Source: Streptomyces caelestis (lineage in GTDB: Bacteria > Actinomycetota > Actinomycetes > Streptomycetales > Streptomycetaceae). Taken from it: a stretch of DNA of 64,000 nucleotides. Numbering within the stretch: the stretch's first letter is position 1; every line of letters starts with the position of its first letter. Positions 25,394 through 32,465 of the stretch are shown in pieces. A model generated the notes under the pieces. That model saw nothing but the letters and a program-made list of their open reading frames with translations, did not search any database and had not been told where the DNA came from. The stretch covers positions 7,688,001 through 7,752,000 of the forward strand of contig NZ_JACHNE010000001.1 of assembly GCF_014205255.1 (NCBI RefSeq). Reading direction: 5' to 3'. The translations under genes and the position numbers were made by a program.

Positions 25394-26442
25394 CCCGGCT
25401 CATCCCCTCGCCGCTGGTCGTGGACATCCGCCCGGGTGCCCTCGACGACCTGGCGTGCGTCCTCGCCGACGAGCGCATCTCGCACTCCGGCCGCCTCGCC
25501 GTCGCGGTCAGCGGCGGCTCCGGCGCCAAGCTGCGCGAGCGCATCTCGCCCGGCATGCCCGGCGCCACCTGGTACGAGGTCGGCGGCGGCACCCTCGACG
25601 ACGCGGTCCGGCTGGCGAGCGACATAAAGGCCGGCCACTACGACGCGGTCGTCGGCCTCGGCGGCGGCAAGATCATCGACTGCGCCAAGTTCGCCGCGGC
25701 ACGCGTCGGCCTGCCCCTGGTCGCCGTGCCCACGAACCTGGCGCACGACGGCCTGTGCTCGCCGGTCGCCACCCTCGACAACGACGCGGGCCGCGGCTCC
25801 TACGGTGTGCCGAACCCGATCGCGGTCGTCATCGACCTGGACGTCATCCGTGAGGCCCCGGTCCGCTTCGTCCGCGCCGGCATCGGCGACGCCGTCTCCA
25901 ACATCTCCGCCATCGCGGACTGGGAGCTGGCCAACCGCGTCAAGGGCGAGCGGATCGACGGACTCGCCGCGGCCATGGCCCGCCAGGCCGGCGAGGCCGT
26001 ACTGCGGCACCCGGGCGGCATCGGGGACAACGACTTCCTCCAGGTGCTCGCCGAGGCGCTGGTCCTCAGCGGCATCGCCATGTCGGTGTCCGGGGACTCG
26101 CGGCCGTCCTCCGGGGCGTGCCACGAGATCAACCACGCCTTCGACCTGCTGTTCCCCAAGCGGGCCGCAGCCCACGGCGAGCAGTGCGGTCTCGGCGCGG
26201 CCTTCGCGATGTGGCTGCGCGGGGCGCACGAACAGTCGGTGTACATGGCCGAGGTGCTGCGCCGGCACGGGCTGCCCGTGCTGCCGGACGAGATCGGCTT
26301 CACGACGGACGAGTTCGTCAAGGCCGTCGAGTTCGCCCCGGAGACCCGGCCCGGCCGCTACACCATCCTCGAACACCTCGACTTGAACACCGAACAGATC
26401 AAGGACACCTACGCCGACTATGTCAAGGCCATCGGTAGCTGA
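25381..26442 (+). CDS. sn-Glycerol-1-phosphate dehydrogenase-like (iron-containing alcohol dehydrogenase family)
   Basis: ATG 25381 lies inside the upstream gene (13-bp overlap) and gives 353 residues. The NAD-binding GGGKIID (94-100) and the nucleotide/phosphate block PTNLAHDG (117-124) fit archaeal EgsA and Bacillus AraM. So do the metal ligands D170, H248 (within SGACHEINH) and H265 (HGEQCG). EgsA/AraM reduce dihydroxyacetone phosphate to sn-glycerol-1-phosphate, the enantiomer used in archaeal lipids and rare in bacteria. Neighbours encode a cytidylyltransferase and CDP-alcohol phosphatidyltransferases, so the product could become a CDP-activated head group. The reaction is inferred from motifs; other polyol-phosphate substrates remain possible. 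Confidence 0.82.
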   Translation: MPVLTRLIPSPLVVDIRPGALDDLACVLADERISHSGRLAVAVSGGSGAKLRERISPGMPGATWYEVGGGTLDDAVRLASDIKAGHYDAVVGLGGGKIIDCAKFAAARVGLPLVAVPTNLAHDGLCSPVATLDNDAGRGSYGVPNPIAVVIDLDVIREAPVRFVRAGIGDAVSNISAIADWELANRVKGERIDGLAAAMARQAGEAVLRHPGGIGDNDFLQVLAEALVLSGIAMSVSGDSRPSSGACHEINHAFDLLFPKRAAAHGEQCGLGAAFAMWLRGAHEQSVYMAEVLRRHGLPVLPDEIGFTTDEFVKAVEFAPETRPGRYTILEHLDLNTEQIKDTYADYVKAIGS

Positions 26443-27199
26443 ACTCCGCCCCGTCGTTCACCCCGCGGGGGTGAAGGACCGGCGCAGCGGTGAGCACTGG
26501 ATGGGACGCCTCTACATGCGTGAGGTGTCCCTGCGGGTCGACCGTTACCTGGTCAACACCAGGGTCACGCCCAACCAGCTCACCTACCTGATGACCGTCT
26601 TCGGTGTGCTCGCGGCCCCGGCACTGCTCGTGCCGGGGATCCCGGGCGCCGTGCTCGGCGTGGTGTGCGTCCAGATGTACCTCCTGCTGGACTGCGTCGA
26701 CGGCGAGATCGCGCGCTGGAAGAAGCAGTACTCCCTCAACGGCGTCTACCTGGACCGCGTCGGCGCCTACCTCACCGACGCCGCGGTGCTCGTCGGCTTC
26801 GGCCTGCGCGCCGCCGACCTGTGGGGCAGCGGCCGGATCGACTGGCTGTGGGCCTTCCTCGGCACCCTGGCCGCCCTCGGCGCCATCCTGATCAAGGCCG
26901 AGACCGACCTCGTCGGCGTCGCCCGCCACCAGGCCGGGAAGCCGCCGGTCAAGGAGGCCGCCGCCGAGATGCGCTCCTCCGGCATGGCGCTGGCCCGCAA
27001 GGCCGCCGCCGCCCTGAAGTTCCACCGCCTCATCCTCGGCATCGAGGCGTCGCTGTTGATCCTGGTCCTGGCGATCGTCGACCAGGCCCGCGGCGACCTG
27101 TTCTTCTCCCGGCTCGGCGTGGCGGTGCTGGCCGGGATCGCGCTGGTGCAGACGCTGCTGCACCTCGTGTCCATCCTCGCCTCCAGCAGGCTGAAGTGA
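26420..27199 (+). CDS. CDP-alcohol phosphatidyltransferase, last Asp of motif replaced
   Basis: The 259-residue membrane protein overlaps the dehydrogenase gene by 23 bp. The motif reads D91, D94-G95, A98-R99, G108, D112, but the fourth Asp, expected at 116, is Ala. That residue is proposed as the catalytic base in this family. The enzyme may use a substitute residue (D120 is four further on), work with the DUF5941-type partner, or have lost catalysis. Five to six helices are predicted. The start ATG 26420 has only a distant AGGA, and translation is probably coupled. It overlaps the next gene by 4 bp (GTGA). Confidence 0.85.
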   Translation: MSRPSVAELRPVVHPAGVKDRRSGEHWMGRLYMREVSLRVDRYLVNTRVTPNQLTYLMTVFGVLAAPALLVPGIPGAVLGVVCVQMYLLLDCVDGEIARWKKQYSLNGVYLDRVGAYLTDAAVLVGFGLRAADLWGSGRIDWLWAFLGTLAALGAILIKAETDLVGVARHQAGKPPVKEAAAEMRSSGMALARKAAAALKFHRLILGIEASLLILVLAIVDQARGDLFFSRLGVAVLAGIALVQTLLHLVSILASSRLK

Positions 27200-28077
27200 G
27201 CGGCATGAAGGTCGGCGCCGTCATCATCACCATGGGCAACCGCCCCGACGAACTGCGCGCCCTGCTCGACTCGGTCGCCAAGCAGGACGGCGACCCGGTC
27301 GAGGTGGTCGTCGTCGGCAACGGCTCGCCCGTACCGGACGTCCCCGAGGGCGTCCGCACGATCGAGCTGCCCGAGAACCTCGGCATCCCCGGCGGCCGCA
27401 ACGTCGGCATCGAGGCCTTCGGCCCCGCCGGCCGGGACGTCGACATCCTGTTGTTCCTCGACGACGACGGCCTGCTGGCCGGCCACGACACCGCCGAGCT
27501 GTGCCGCAAGGCCTTCGAGGCCGACCCGAAGCTCGGCATCATCAGCTTCCGCATAGCCGACCCCGACACCGGCGTCACCCAGCGCCGGCACGTCCCCCGG
27601 CTGCGCGCCTCCGACCCGATGCGCTCCTCCCGGGTCACCACCTTCCTCGGCGGCGCCAACGCCGTCCGCACCCGGGTCTTCGCCGACGTCGGCGGACTCC
27701 CGGACGAGTTCTTCTACGCCCACGAGGAAACCGACCTCGCATGGCGGGCCCTCGACGCGGGCTGGATGATCGACTACCGGTCCGACATGGTGCTGTACCA
27801 CCCGACGACCGCTCCCTCGCGGCACGCGGTCTACCACCGCATGGTCGCCCGCAACCGCGTCTGGCTCGCCCGCCGCAACCTCCCCGCGCTCCTCGTCCCC
27901 GTCTACCTCGGCGTGTGGCTGCTGCTCACCCTCGTACGCCGTCCCTCCCGCTCCGCCCTGCGGGCCTGGTTCGGCGGATTCCGCGAGGGCTGGACCACCC
28001 CGTGCGGGCCACGCCGTCCGATGAAGTGGCGTACGGTGTGGCGGCTGACCCGGCTGGGCCGGCCCCCCGTCATCTGA
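27196..28077 (+). CDS. GT2 family glycosyltransferase
   Basis: GTG 27196 overlaps the upstream TGA by 4 bp (ATG 27205 is an alternative) and gives 293 residues. The GT-A fold is shown by VGAVIITMGNRPDEL at the start and NLGIPGGRNVG (61-71). The metal-binding DDD is at 89-91, GGANAVRTRVF around 152-162, and the acceptor-site HEETD at 176-180. A hydrophobic segment at about 226-245 probably anchors the C-terminal part to the membrane. It would transfer a sugar to an undecaprenyl or glycerolipid acceptor. The next genes encode an ABC exporter, so the glycosylated product is probably exported. Confidence 0.9.
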   Translation: MSGMKVGAVIITMGNRPDELRALLDSVAKQDGDPVEVVVVGNGSPVPDVPEGVRTIELPENLGIPGGRNVGIEAFGPAGRDVDILLFLDDDGLLAGHDTAELCRKAFEADPKLGIISFRIADPDTGVTQRRHVPRLRASDPMRSSRVTTFLGGANAVRTRVFADVGGLPDEFFYAHEETDLAWRALDAGWMIDYRSDMVLYHPTTAPSRHAVYHRMVARNRVWLARRNLPALLVPVYLGVWLLLTLVRRPSRSALRAWFGGFREGWTTPCGPRRPMKWRTVWRLTRLGRPPVI

Positions 28078-28180
28078 CAAGCTCGTATCGGAGTATCCGG
28101 GAGCACCCGGGCCGTACCCTGGCCCCCGGCTCATGCAGGCCCGGACAGGCCGCGCATCTCGAAGACGAAAGTTTCCACTA

Positions 28181-29110
28181 GTGAGTGAGACAACGCACGA
28201 CGCCACGGTCGCGGTGAGCGCGCCCGCGGCGCCCGACGAGGGACTCGCGGCGAGGGAGCTCGCCGCCAAGTACGGGCTGAGCGTGAGCGGCGCCCGGCCG
28301 TCCCTCATCGAGTACGTCCGTCAGCTCTGGGACCGGCGGCACTTCATCCTCGCCTTCTCCCGCGCGAAGCTGACCGCCCAGTACAGCCAGGCCAAGCTCG
28401 GCCAGCTGTGGCAGGTGGCCACACCGCTGCTGAACGCGGCCGTGTACTTCTTCATCTTCGGCCTGCTCCTGGAGGCCGACCGGGGCATGTCCCGCGAGGT
28501 GTACATCCCGTTCCTGGTCACGGGCGTGTTCGTGTTCACCTTCACGCAGAGCTCGGTGATGGCGGGCGTGCGCGCGATCTCCGGCAATCTCGGCCTGGTC
28601 CGCGCCCTGCACTTCCCGCGCGCCTCGCTGCCGATCTCCTTCGCGCTCCAGCAGCTCCAGCAGCTGCTGTTCTCGATGATCGTGCTGTTCGCCGTCACGG
28701 TCGGCTTCGGCCACTACCCGGACCTGTCCTGGCTGCTGATCGTGCCGGTGCTCGTCCTGCAGTTCTGCTTCAACACCGGCCTCGCGCTGATCATGGCCCG
28801 GGCGGGCGCCAAGACCCCGGACCTCGCGCAGCTGATGCCGTTCGTGATGCGGACGTGGATGTACGCGTCGGGGGTGATGTTCTCCATCCCGATTTTCCTC
28901 CAGGACAAGCCGGACTGGATCGCGAACGTCCTCCAGTGGAACCCGGCGGCGATCTACATGGACCTGATGCGCTTCGCCCTCATCGACGACTACAGCTCCA
29001 AGTTCCTCCCCGACCACGTGTGGGCGGCTGCGGGCGGCTGGGCCGTGCTGTTCGCCCTGGGCGGCTTCGTGTACTTCTGGAAGGCGGAGGAGAGGTACGG
29101 CCGTGGCTGA
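28181..29110 (+). CDS. ABC-2 type exporter permease (Wzm/TagG-like)
   Basis: GTG 28181 (GAAAG upstream) gives 309 residues with a soluble N-terminus of about 60 residues and six hydrophobic segments from about 80 onward. Blocks such as FSRAKLTAQYSQAKLGQLWQV before the first helix and the aromatic QWNPAAIYMDLMR near the end are typical of polysaccharide/teichoic-acid ABC-2 permeases. It pairs with the ATPase gene that begins 8 bp before its stop. The exported substrate is probably the glycosylated product of the genes just upstream. There is a 103-bp gap after the GT2 gene, so an internal promoter is possible. Confidence 0.92.
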   Translation: MSETTHDATVAVSAPAAPDEGLAARELAAKYGLSVSGARPSLIEYVRQLWDRRHFILAFSRAKLTAQYSQAKLGQLWQVATPLLNAAVYFFIFGLLLEADRGMSREVYIPFLVTGVFVFTFTQSSVMAGVRAISGNLGLVRALHFPRASLPISFALQQLQQLLFSMIVLFAVTVGFGHYPDLSWLLIVPVLVLQFCFNTGLALIMARAGAKTPDLAQLMPFVMRTWMYASGVMFSIPIFLQDKPDWIANVLQWNPAAIYMDLMRFALIDDYSSKFLPDHVWAAAGGWAVLFALGGFVYFWKAEERYGRG

Positions 29111-29891
29111 GCAGATGCAGGACGAACGGATCCCCACCGTCATCGCGGACGACCTGCACATCGTCTACCGCGTCAACGGCGCCAAGACCGGCAAGGGCAG
29201 CGCCACCGCCGCGCTCAGCCGCATCCTGAAGCGGGGCTCCGGCGACGCGGCCCGGGGCGTGCGCAAGGTGCACGCCGTACGAGGCGTCTCCTTCGTGGCG
29301 TACCGCGGCGAGGCCATCGGACTGATCGGCTCCAACGGCTCCGGCAAGTCGACGCTGCTGCGCGCCATCGCCGGTCTGCTCCCCGCTGAGCAGGGCAAGG
29401 TCTACACCGACGGCCAGCCCTCGCTGCTCGGCGTCAACGCGGCCCTGATGAACGACCTCACCGGCGAACGGAACGTCATATTGGGCGGGCTCGCCATGGG
29501 CATGTCCCGGGAGGAGATCAAGGAGCGCTACCAGGACATCGTCGACTTCTCCGGCATCAACGAGAAGGGCGACTTCATCACCCTGCCCATGCGCACCTAC
29601 TCCTCCGGCATGGCGGCCCGCCTCCGCTTCTCCATCGCCGCGGCCAAGGACCACGACGTCCTGATGATCGACGAGGCCCTGGCCACCGGCGACCGCAAGT
29701 TCCAGAAGCGCTCCGAGGACCGCATCCGGGAGCTGCGCAAGGAAGCCGGCACCGTGTTTCTGGTCAGTCACAACAACAAGTCGATCCGCGACACCTGCAA
29801 CCGCGTCCTGTGGCTGGAACGCGGGGAGCTGCGGATGGACGGCCCGACCGACGAGGTGCTCAAGGAGTACGAGAAGTTCACCGGCAAGTAG
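29103..29891 (+). CDS. ABC exporter ATPase (Wzt/TagH-like)
   Basis: GTG 29103 overlaps the permease gene by 8 bp and gives 262 residues. Walker A is GSNGSGKST (about 76-84), the signature YSSGMAARLRF is the SSGM variant typical of polysaccharide and teichoic-acid exporters, and Walker B is DVLMIDEALATGD. An insertion before Walker A (LSRILKRGSGDAARG) is also usual for this group. It lacks the C-terminal carbohydrate-binding extension of some Wzt proteins, so chain-terminus recognition is not expected. A good terminator follows 12 bp after the stop, ending the operon. Confidence 0.94.
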   Translation: MAEQMQDERIPTVIADDLHIVYRVNGAKTGKGSATAALSRILKRGSGDAARGVRKVHAVRGVSFVAYRGEAIGLIGSNGSGKSTLLRAIAGLLPAEQGKVYTDGQPSLLGVNAALMNDLTGERNVILGGLAMGMSREEIKERYQDIVDFSGINEKGDFITLPMRTYSSGMAARLRFSIAAAKDHDVLMIDEALATGDRKFQKRSEDRIRELRKEAGTVFLVSHNNKSIRDTCNRVLWLERGELRMDGPTDEVLKEYEKFTGK

Positions 29892-29903
29892 CCCGGCCCG
29901 TCC

Positions 29904-29936
29904 AGGGCCCCGCCGGAACTGTTCCGACGGGGCCCT
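29904..29936 (+). terminator. Terminator after ABC exporter operon
   Basis: AGGGCCCCG pairs perfectly with CGGGGCCCT around a 15-nt loop, immediately after the ATPase gene. A second weaker hairpin (GGCCCC/GGGGCC, 29963-29986) follows. Confidence 0.8.
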
Positions 29937-30034
29937 GCGTTGCAAAAGAAACGTCAACTCCGGCCCCGCTTGGGAAGCTTGGGGCCAATCGGTGTGTTCT
30001 CGTGATGTGCGGGACACCCTGGCGAACCCCGATG

Positions 30035-30046
30035 CGTTGTACAACG
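30035..30046. promoter_or_regulatory. 12-bp perfect palindrome in hopanoid operon promoter region
   Basis: CGTTGTACAACG is fully self-complementary and lies about 150 bp before the leader ORF of the hopanoid operon, within otherwise gene-free sequence. TTGTAC inside it could also serve as a -35 element. It is a strong operator candidate; the binding protein is unknown. Confidence 0.5.
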
Positions 30047-30188
30047 TAAGCTGTACCGGTCCCGAAACACGGCAATCAGGGCGATAATGCGCGACACCGC
30101 TCGTCGGACCGCCGTGCGGACGGCCGGGGCGGCGTGTCCGAAATAGTGTGTATTGGGTCGGCAGTGTAGAACGGGAGATGTGACGGCA

Positions 30189-30254
30189 ATGGCTACGGAA
30201 ACTCCCCAGCTCCACGCAGCACGTGCCGTCCTCGCGCCGGGCAGCCGGCGGTGA
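30189..30254 (+). CDS. 21-residue leader ORF coupled to hpnC
   Basis: ATG 30189 opens MATETPQLHAARAVLAPGSRR and stops at TGA 30252-30254. That stop overlaps the hpnC GTG in a GTGA junction, the same coupling used along the operon. GGGAG lies 11 bp upstream, a bit far. hpnC itself has no good ribosome site of its own, which argues that translation of this small frame delivers ribosomes to hpnC. It has no regulatory codon run, so a classic attenuator is unlikely. Confidence 0.5.
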   Translation: MATETPQLHAARAVLAPGSRR

Positions 30255-31153
30255 CGGGAACCGGCACGGCGCGCGCCCTCGATCCGGAGCGCGGCACGCT
30301 CGACAAGGCCGCGGGTGAGAACTTCCCCGTGGCCCCGTTCTTCCTGCCCCGGGCCTGGCGCACCGACCTCATGGCCGTCTACGGCTTCGCCCGTCTCGTC
30401 GACGACATCGGCGACGGCGACCTGGCCCCCGGCGGCGCCGACGCCCGACTGCTCGGCGTGTCCCCGCAGGAGGCCGAGGACCGGCTGGTCCTGCTGGACG
30501 CCTTCGAGGCCGATCTGCGCAGGGTCTTCGACGCGACCCCGCGTCATCCGCTGCTGCGCCGCCTCCAGCCGACCGTGCGCCTCCGCTCCCTGACCCCCGA
30601 GCCGTTCCTCGGCCTGATCGCCGCCAACCGCCAGGACCAGCTGGTCGGCCGCTACGAGACCTACGACGACCTCCTCGCCTACTGCGAGCTCTCCGCCAAC
30701 CCCGTCGGCCGTCTCGTCCTCGCCGTCACCGGCACCTCGACACCCGAGCGGATCCGCCGCTCCGACATGATCTGCACGGCCCTCCAGATCGTCGAGCACC
30801 TCCAGGACGTGGCCGAGGACCTCGGCCGCGACCGCGTCTACCTGCCCGCCGCCGACATGAAACGCTTCCACGTCCAGGAGGCGGACCTCGCCACGGAATC
30901 CGCCGGAGCGTCGGTCCGTGCGTTGATTGCGTACGAAGCGCAAAGGGCCCTGGATCTCCTTAATGAAGGCGCGCCCCTGGTGGGTAGCGTCCACGGCAGG
31001 TTGAAGCTGCTGCTCGCAGGATTCGTGGCGGGGGGAAGGGCGGCCGTCCGCGCGATCGCCGCCGCCGACTACGACGTACTTCCCGGCCCGCCCAAGCCCG
31101 GCAAGGTCCGGTTGCTGCGTGAGGTGGGCGTGACTCTGCGAGGAGAGGGGTGA
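30251..31153 (+). CDS. hpnC: Hydroxysqualene synthase HpnC
   Basis: The 300-residue protein belongs to the squalene/phytoene synthase family. ENFPVAPFFLP (23-33) is HpnC-specific, the first Asp-rich motif is DDIGD (51-55), and the second lies in DVAEDLGRDRVYLP (about 191-204). In the three-step bacterial squalene pathway, HpnD makes presqualene diphosphate, HpnC converts it to hydroxysqualene and HpnE reduces that to squalene. It starts with GTG inside the leader ORF stop and overlaps hpnD by 4 bp. Confidence 0.95.
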   Translation: MTGTGTARALDPERGTLDKAAGENFPVAPFFLPRAWRTDLMAVYGFARLVDDIGDGDLAPGGADARLLGVSPQEAEDRLVLLDAFEADLRRVFDATPRHPLLRRLQPTVRLRSLTPEPFLGLIAANRQDQLVGRYETYDDLLAYCELSANPVGRLVLAVTGTSTPERIRRSDMICTALQIVEHLQDVAEDLGRDRVYLPAADMKRFHVQEADLATESAGASVRALIAYEAQRALDLLNEGAPLVGSVHGRLKLLLAGFVAGGRAAVRAIAAADYDVLPGPPKPGKVRLLREVGVTLRGEG

Positions 31154-32100
31154 TCCGGACCGTGGAGTCGGAACCACACGCGTCCTCACCGGTACTCGCC
31201 GCCTACAGCTACTGCGAGACCGTCACCGGGCGGCAGGCCCGCAACTTCGCCTACGGCATCCGGCTGCTGCCGACGCCCCAGCGCCGTGCGATGTCGGCGC
31301 TGTACGCGTTCTCGCGACGGGTCGACGACATCGGCGACGGCGCGCTCGCCGACGACGTCAAGGTGGCCAGGCTGGAGGAGACCCGGACGCTGCTCACCCG
31401 GATCCGCGAGGGCGAGGTGGCGGAGGACGACACCGACCCGGTCGCCGTCGCCCTCACGCACGCCGCCGGGCACTTCCCGATCCCGCTCGGCGGCCTGGAC
31501 GAGCTCATCGACGGCGTCCTGATGGACGTACGCGGCGAGACCTACGAGACCTGGGACGACCTGAAGGTCTACTGCCGCTGTGTGGCGGGGGCCATCGGGC
31601 GTCTCTCGCTCGGTGTGTTCGGCACGGAACCGGGGGCGCGCGGTGTCGAGCGCGCGCCCGAGTATGCCGACACGCTCGGTCTGGCGCTCCAGCTCACCAA
31701 CATCCTCAGAGACGTCCGCGAGGACGCCGTGGACGGGCGCACCTATCTGCCCGCCGATGACCTCGCCAAGTTCGGCTGCTCGGCCGGCTTCAGCGGGCCG
31801 CGGCCACCGGAGGGCTCCGACTTCGCAGGCCTCGTGCACTTCGAAGTGCGACGGGCCCGCACTCTTTTCGCCGAGGGTTACCGGCTGCTCCCCATGCTCG
31901 ACCGGCGCAGCGGCGCCTGTGTCGCCGCCATGGCCGGCATCTACCGCCGCCTCCTCGACCGCATCGAACGCGACCCGGAGGCGGTGCTGCGCGGCCGCGT
32001 CTCCCTGCCCGGCCGGGAGAAGGCCTATGTCGCCGTGCGCGGCCTGTCCGGCCTCGACGCCCGCCATGTGACCCGACGGGCCGTCAGGAGGCGCGCGTGA
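31150..32100 (+). CDS. hpnD: Presqualene diphosphate synthase HpnD
   Basis: The 316-residue prenyltransferase has the family start (AYSYCETVTGRQARNFAYGIRLLP), first Asp-rich motif DDIGD (59-63) and second motif in NILRDVREDAVDGRTYLP (about 186-203). It condenses two farnesyl diphosphates to presqualene diphosphate, the substrate of HpnC. The gene overlaps hpnC by 4 bp (GTGA) and overlaps the following small ORF the same way. In other actinobacteria hpnE usually follows closely, but here a 122-codon frame lies between. Confidence 0.95.
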   Translation: MIRTVESEPHASSPVLAAYSYCETVTGRQARNFAYGIRLLPTPQRRAMSALYAFSRRVDDIGDGALADDVKVARLEETRTLLTRIREGEVAEDDTDPVAVALTHAAGHFPIPLGGLDELIDGVLMDVRGETYETWDDLKVYCRCVAGAIGRLSLGVFGTEPGARGVERAPEYADTLGLALQLTNILRDVREDAVDGRTYLPADDLAKFGCSAGFSGPRPPEGSDFAGLVHFEVRRARTLFAEGYRLLPMLDRRSGACVAAMAGIYRRLLDRIERDPEAVLRGRVSLPGREKAYVAVRGLSGLDARHVTRRAVRRRA

Positions 32101-32465
32101 CGAACGAACCGGCCCAGGGGGACGCCACCGGCGCCCGCGCTCACGCCCACCGCGCGGGCGCGGTCCTGCGCTGCCGGACAGCGTCGGGGAACGCGATGCC
32201 GCGCGACCCGTGGGCCCGCCATGAGGCCGAGCCGGTGCTCTCCGTGGTTCGTCGACGGGGTCGGGTCGCGGTTGTTGGCGCCGGGTCGGGTGATTCTGCC
32301 CGTGTGGCTCGGGTGGTTGGGCGCGGGCGCGACAGCTCTCTCGGTCATGCCGTCGGAGACAAGCGGTGGGCAACCCTCCGGCGTGGGACGGCGTCCCTGA
32401 CGGAGATGGCCGGTCGCGCACCGTTCGAGCAGTGCGGCCGCCGCGCAGGGGAGGGTGCACGATGA
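32097..32465 (+). CDS. Small ORF inserted between hpnD and hpnE (possible DUF6380-like)
   Basis: GTG 32097 overlaps the hpnD stop (GTGA) and the TGA at 32463-32465 overlaps the hpnE ATG (ATGA), so the 122-codon frame is coupled on both sides. Codon bias is normal up to about 32240. It then weakens (GTT, CGT, GGT and GAT codons) across roughly 32240-32330. The last 40 residues (GDKRWATLRRGTASLTE and an AGEGAR end) resemble short Streptomyces proteins I recall as DUF6380. The protein is Arg/Gly-rich with no other domain. It may be a real small gene, or a repeat element that landed in the operon and kept the frame. Confidence 0.5.
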   Translation: MTNEPAQGDATGARAHAHRAGAVLRCRTASGNAMPRDPWARHEAEPVLSVVRRRGRVAVVGAGSGDSARVARVVGRGRDSSLGHAVGDKRWATLRRGTASLTEMAGRAPFEQCGRRAGEGAR

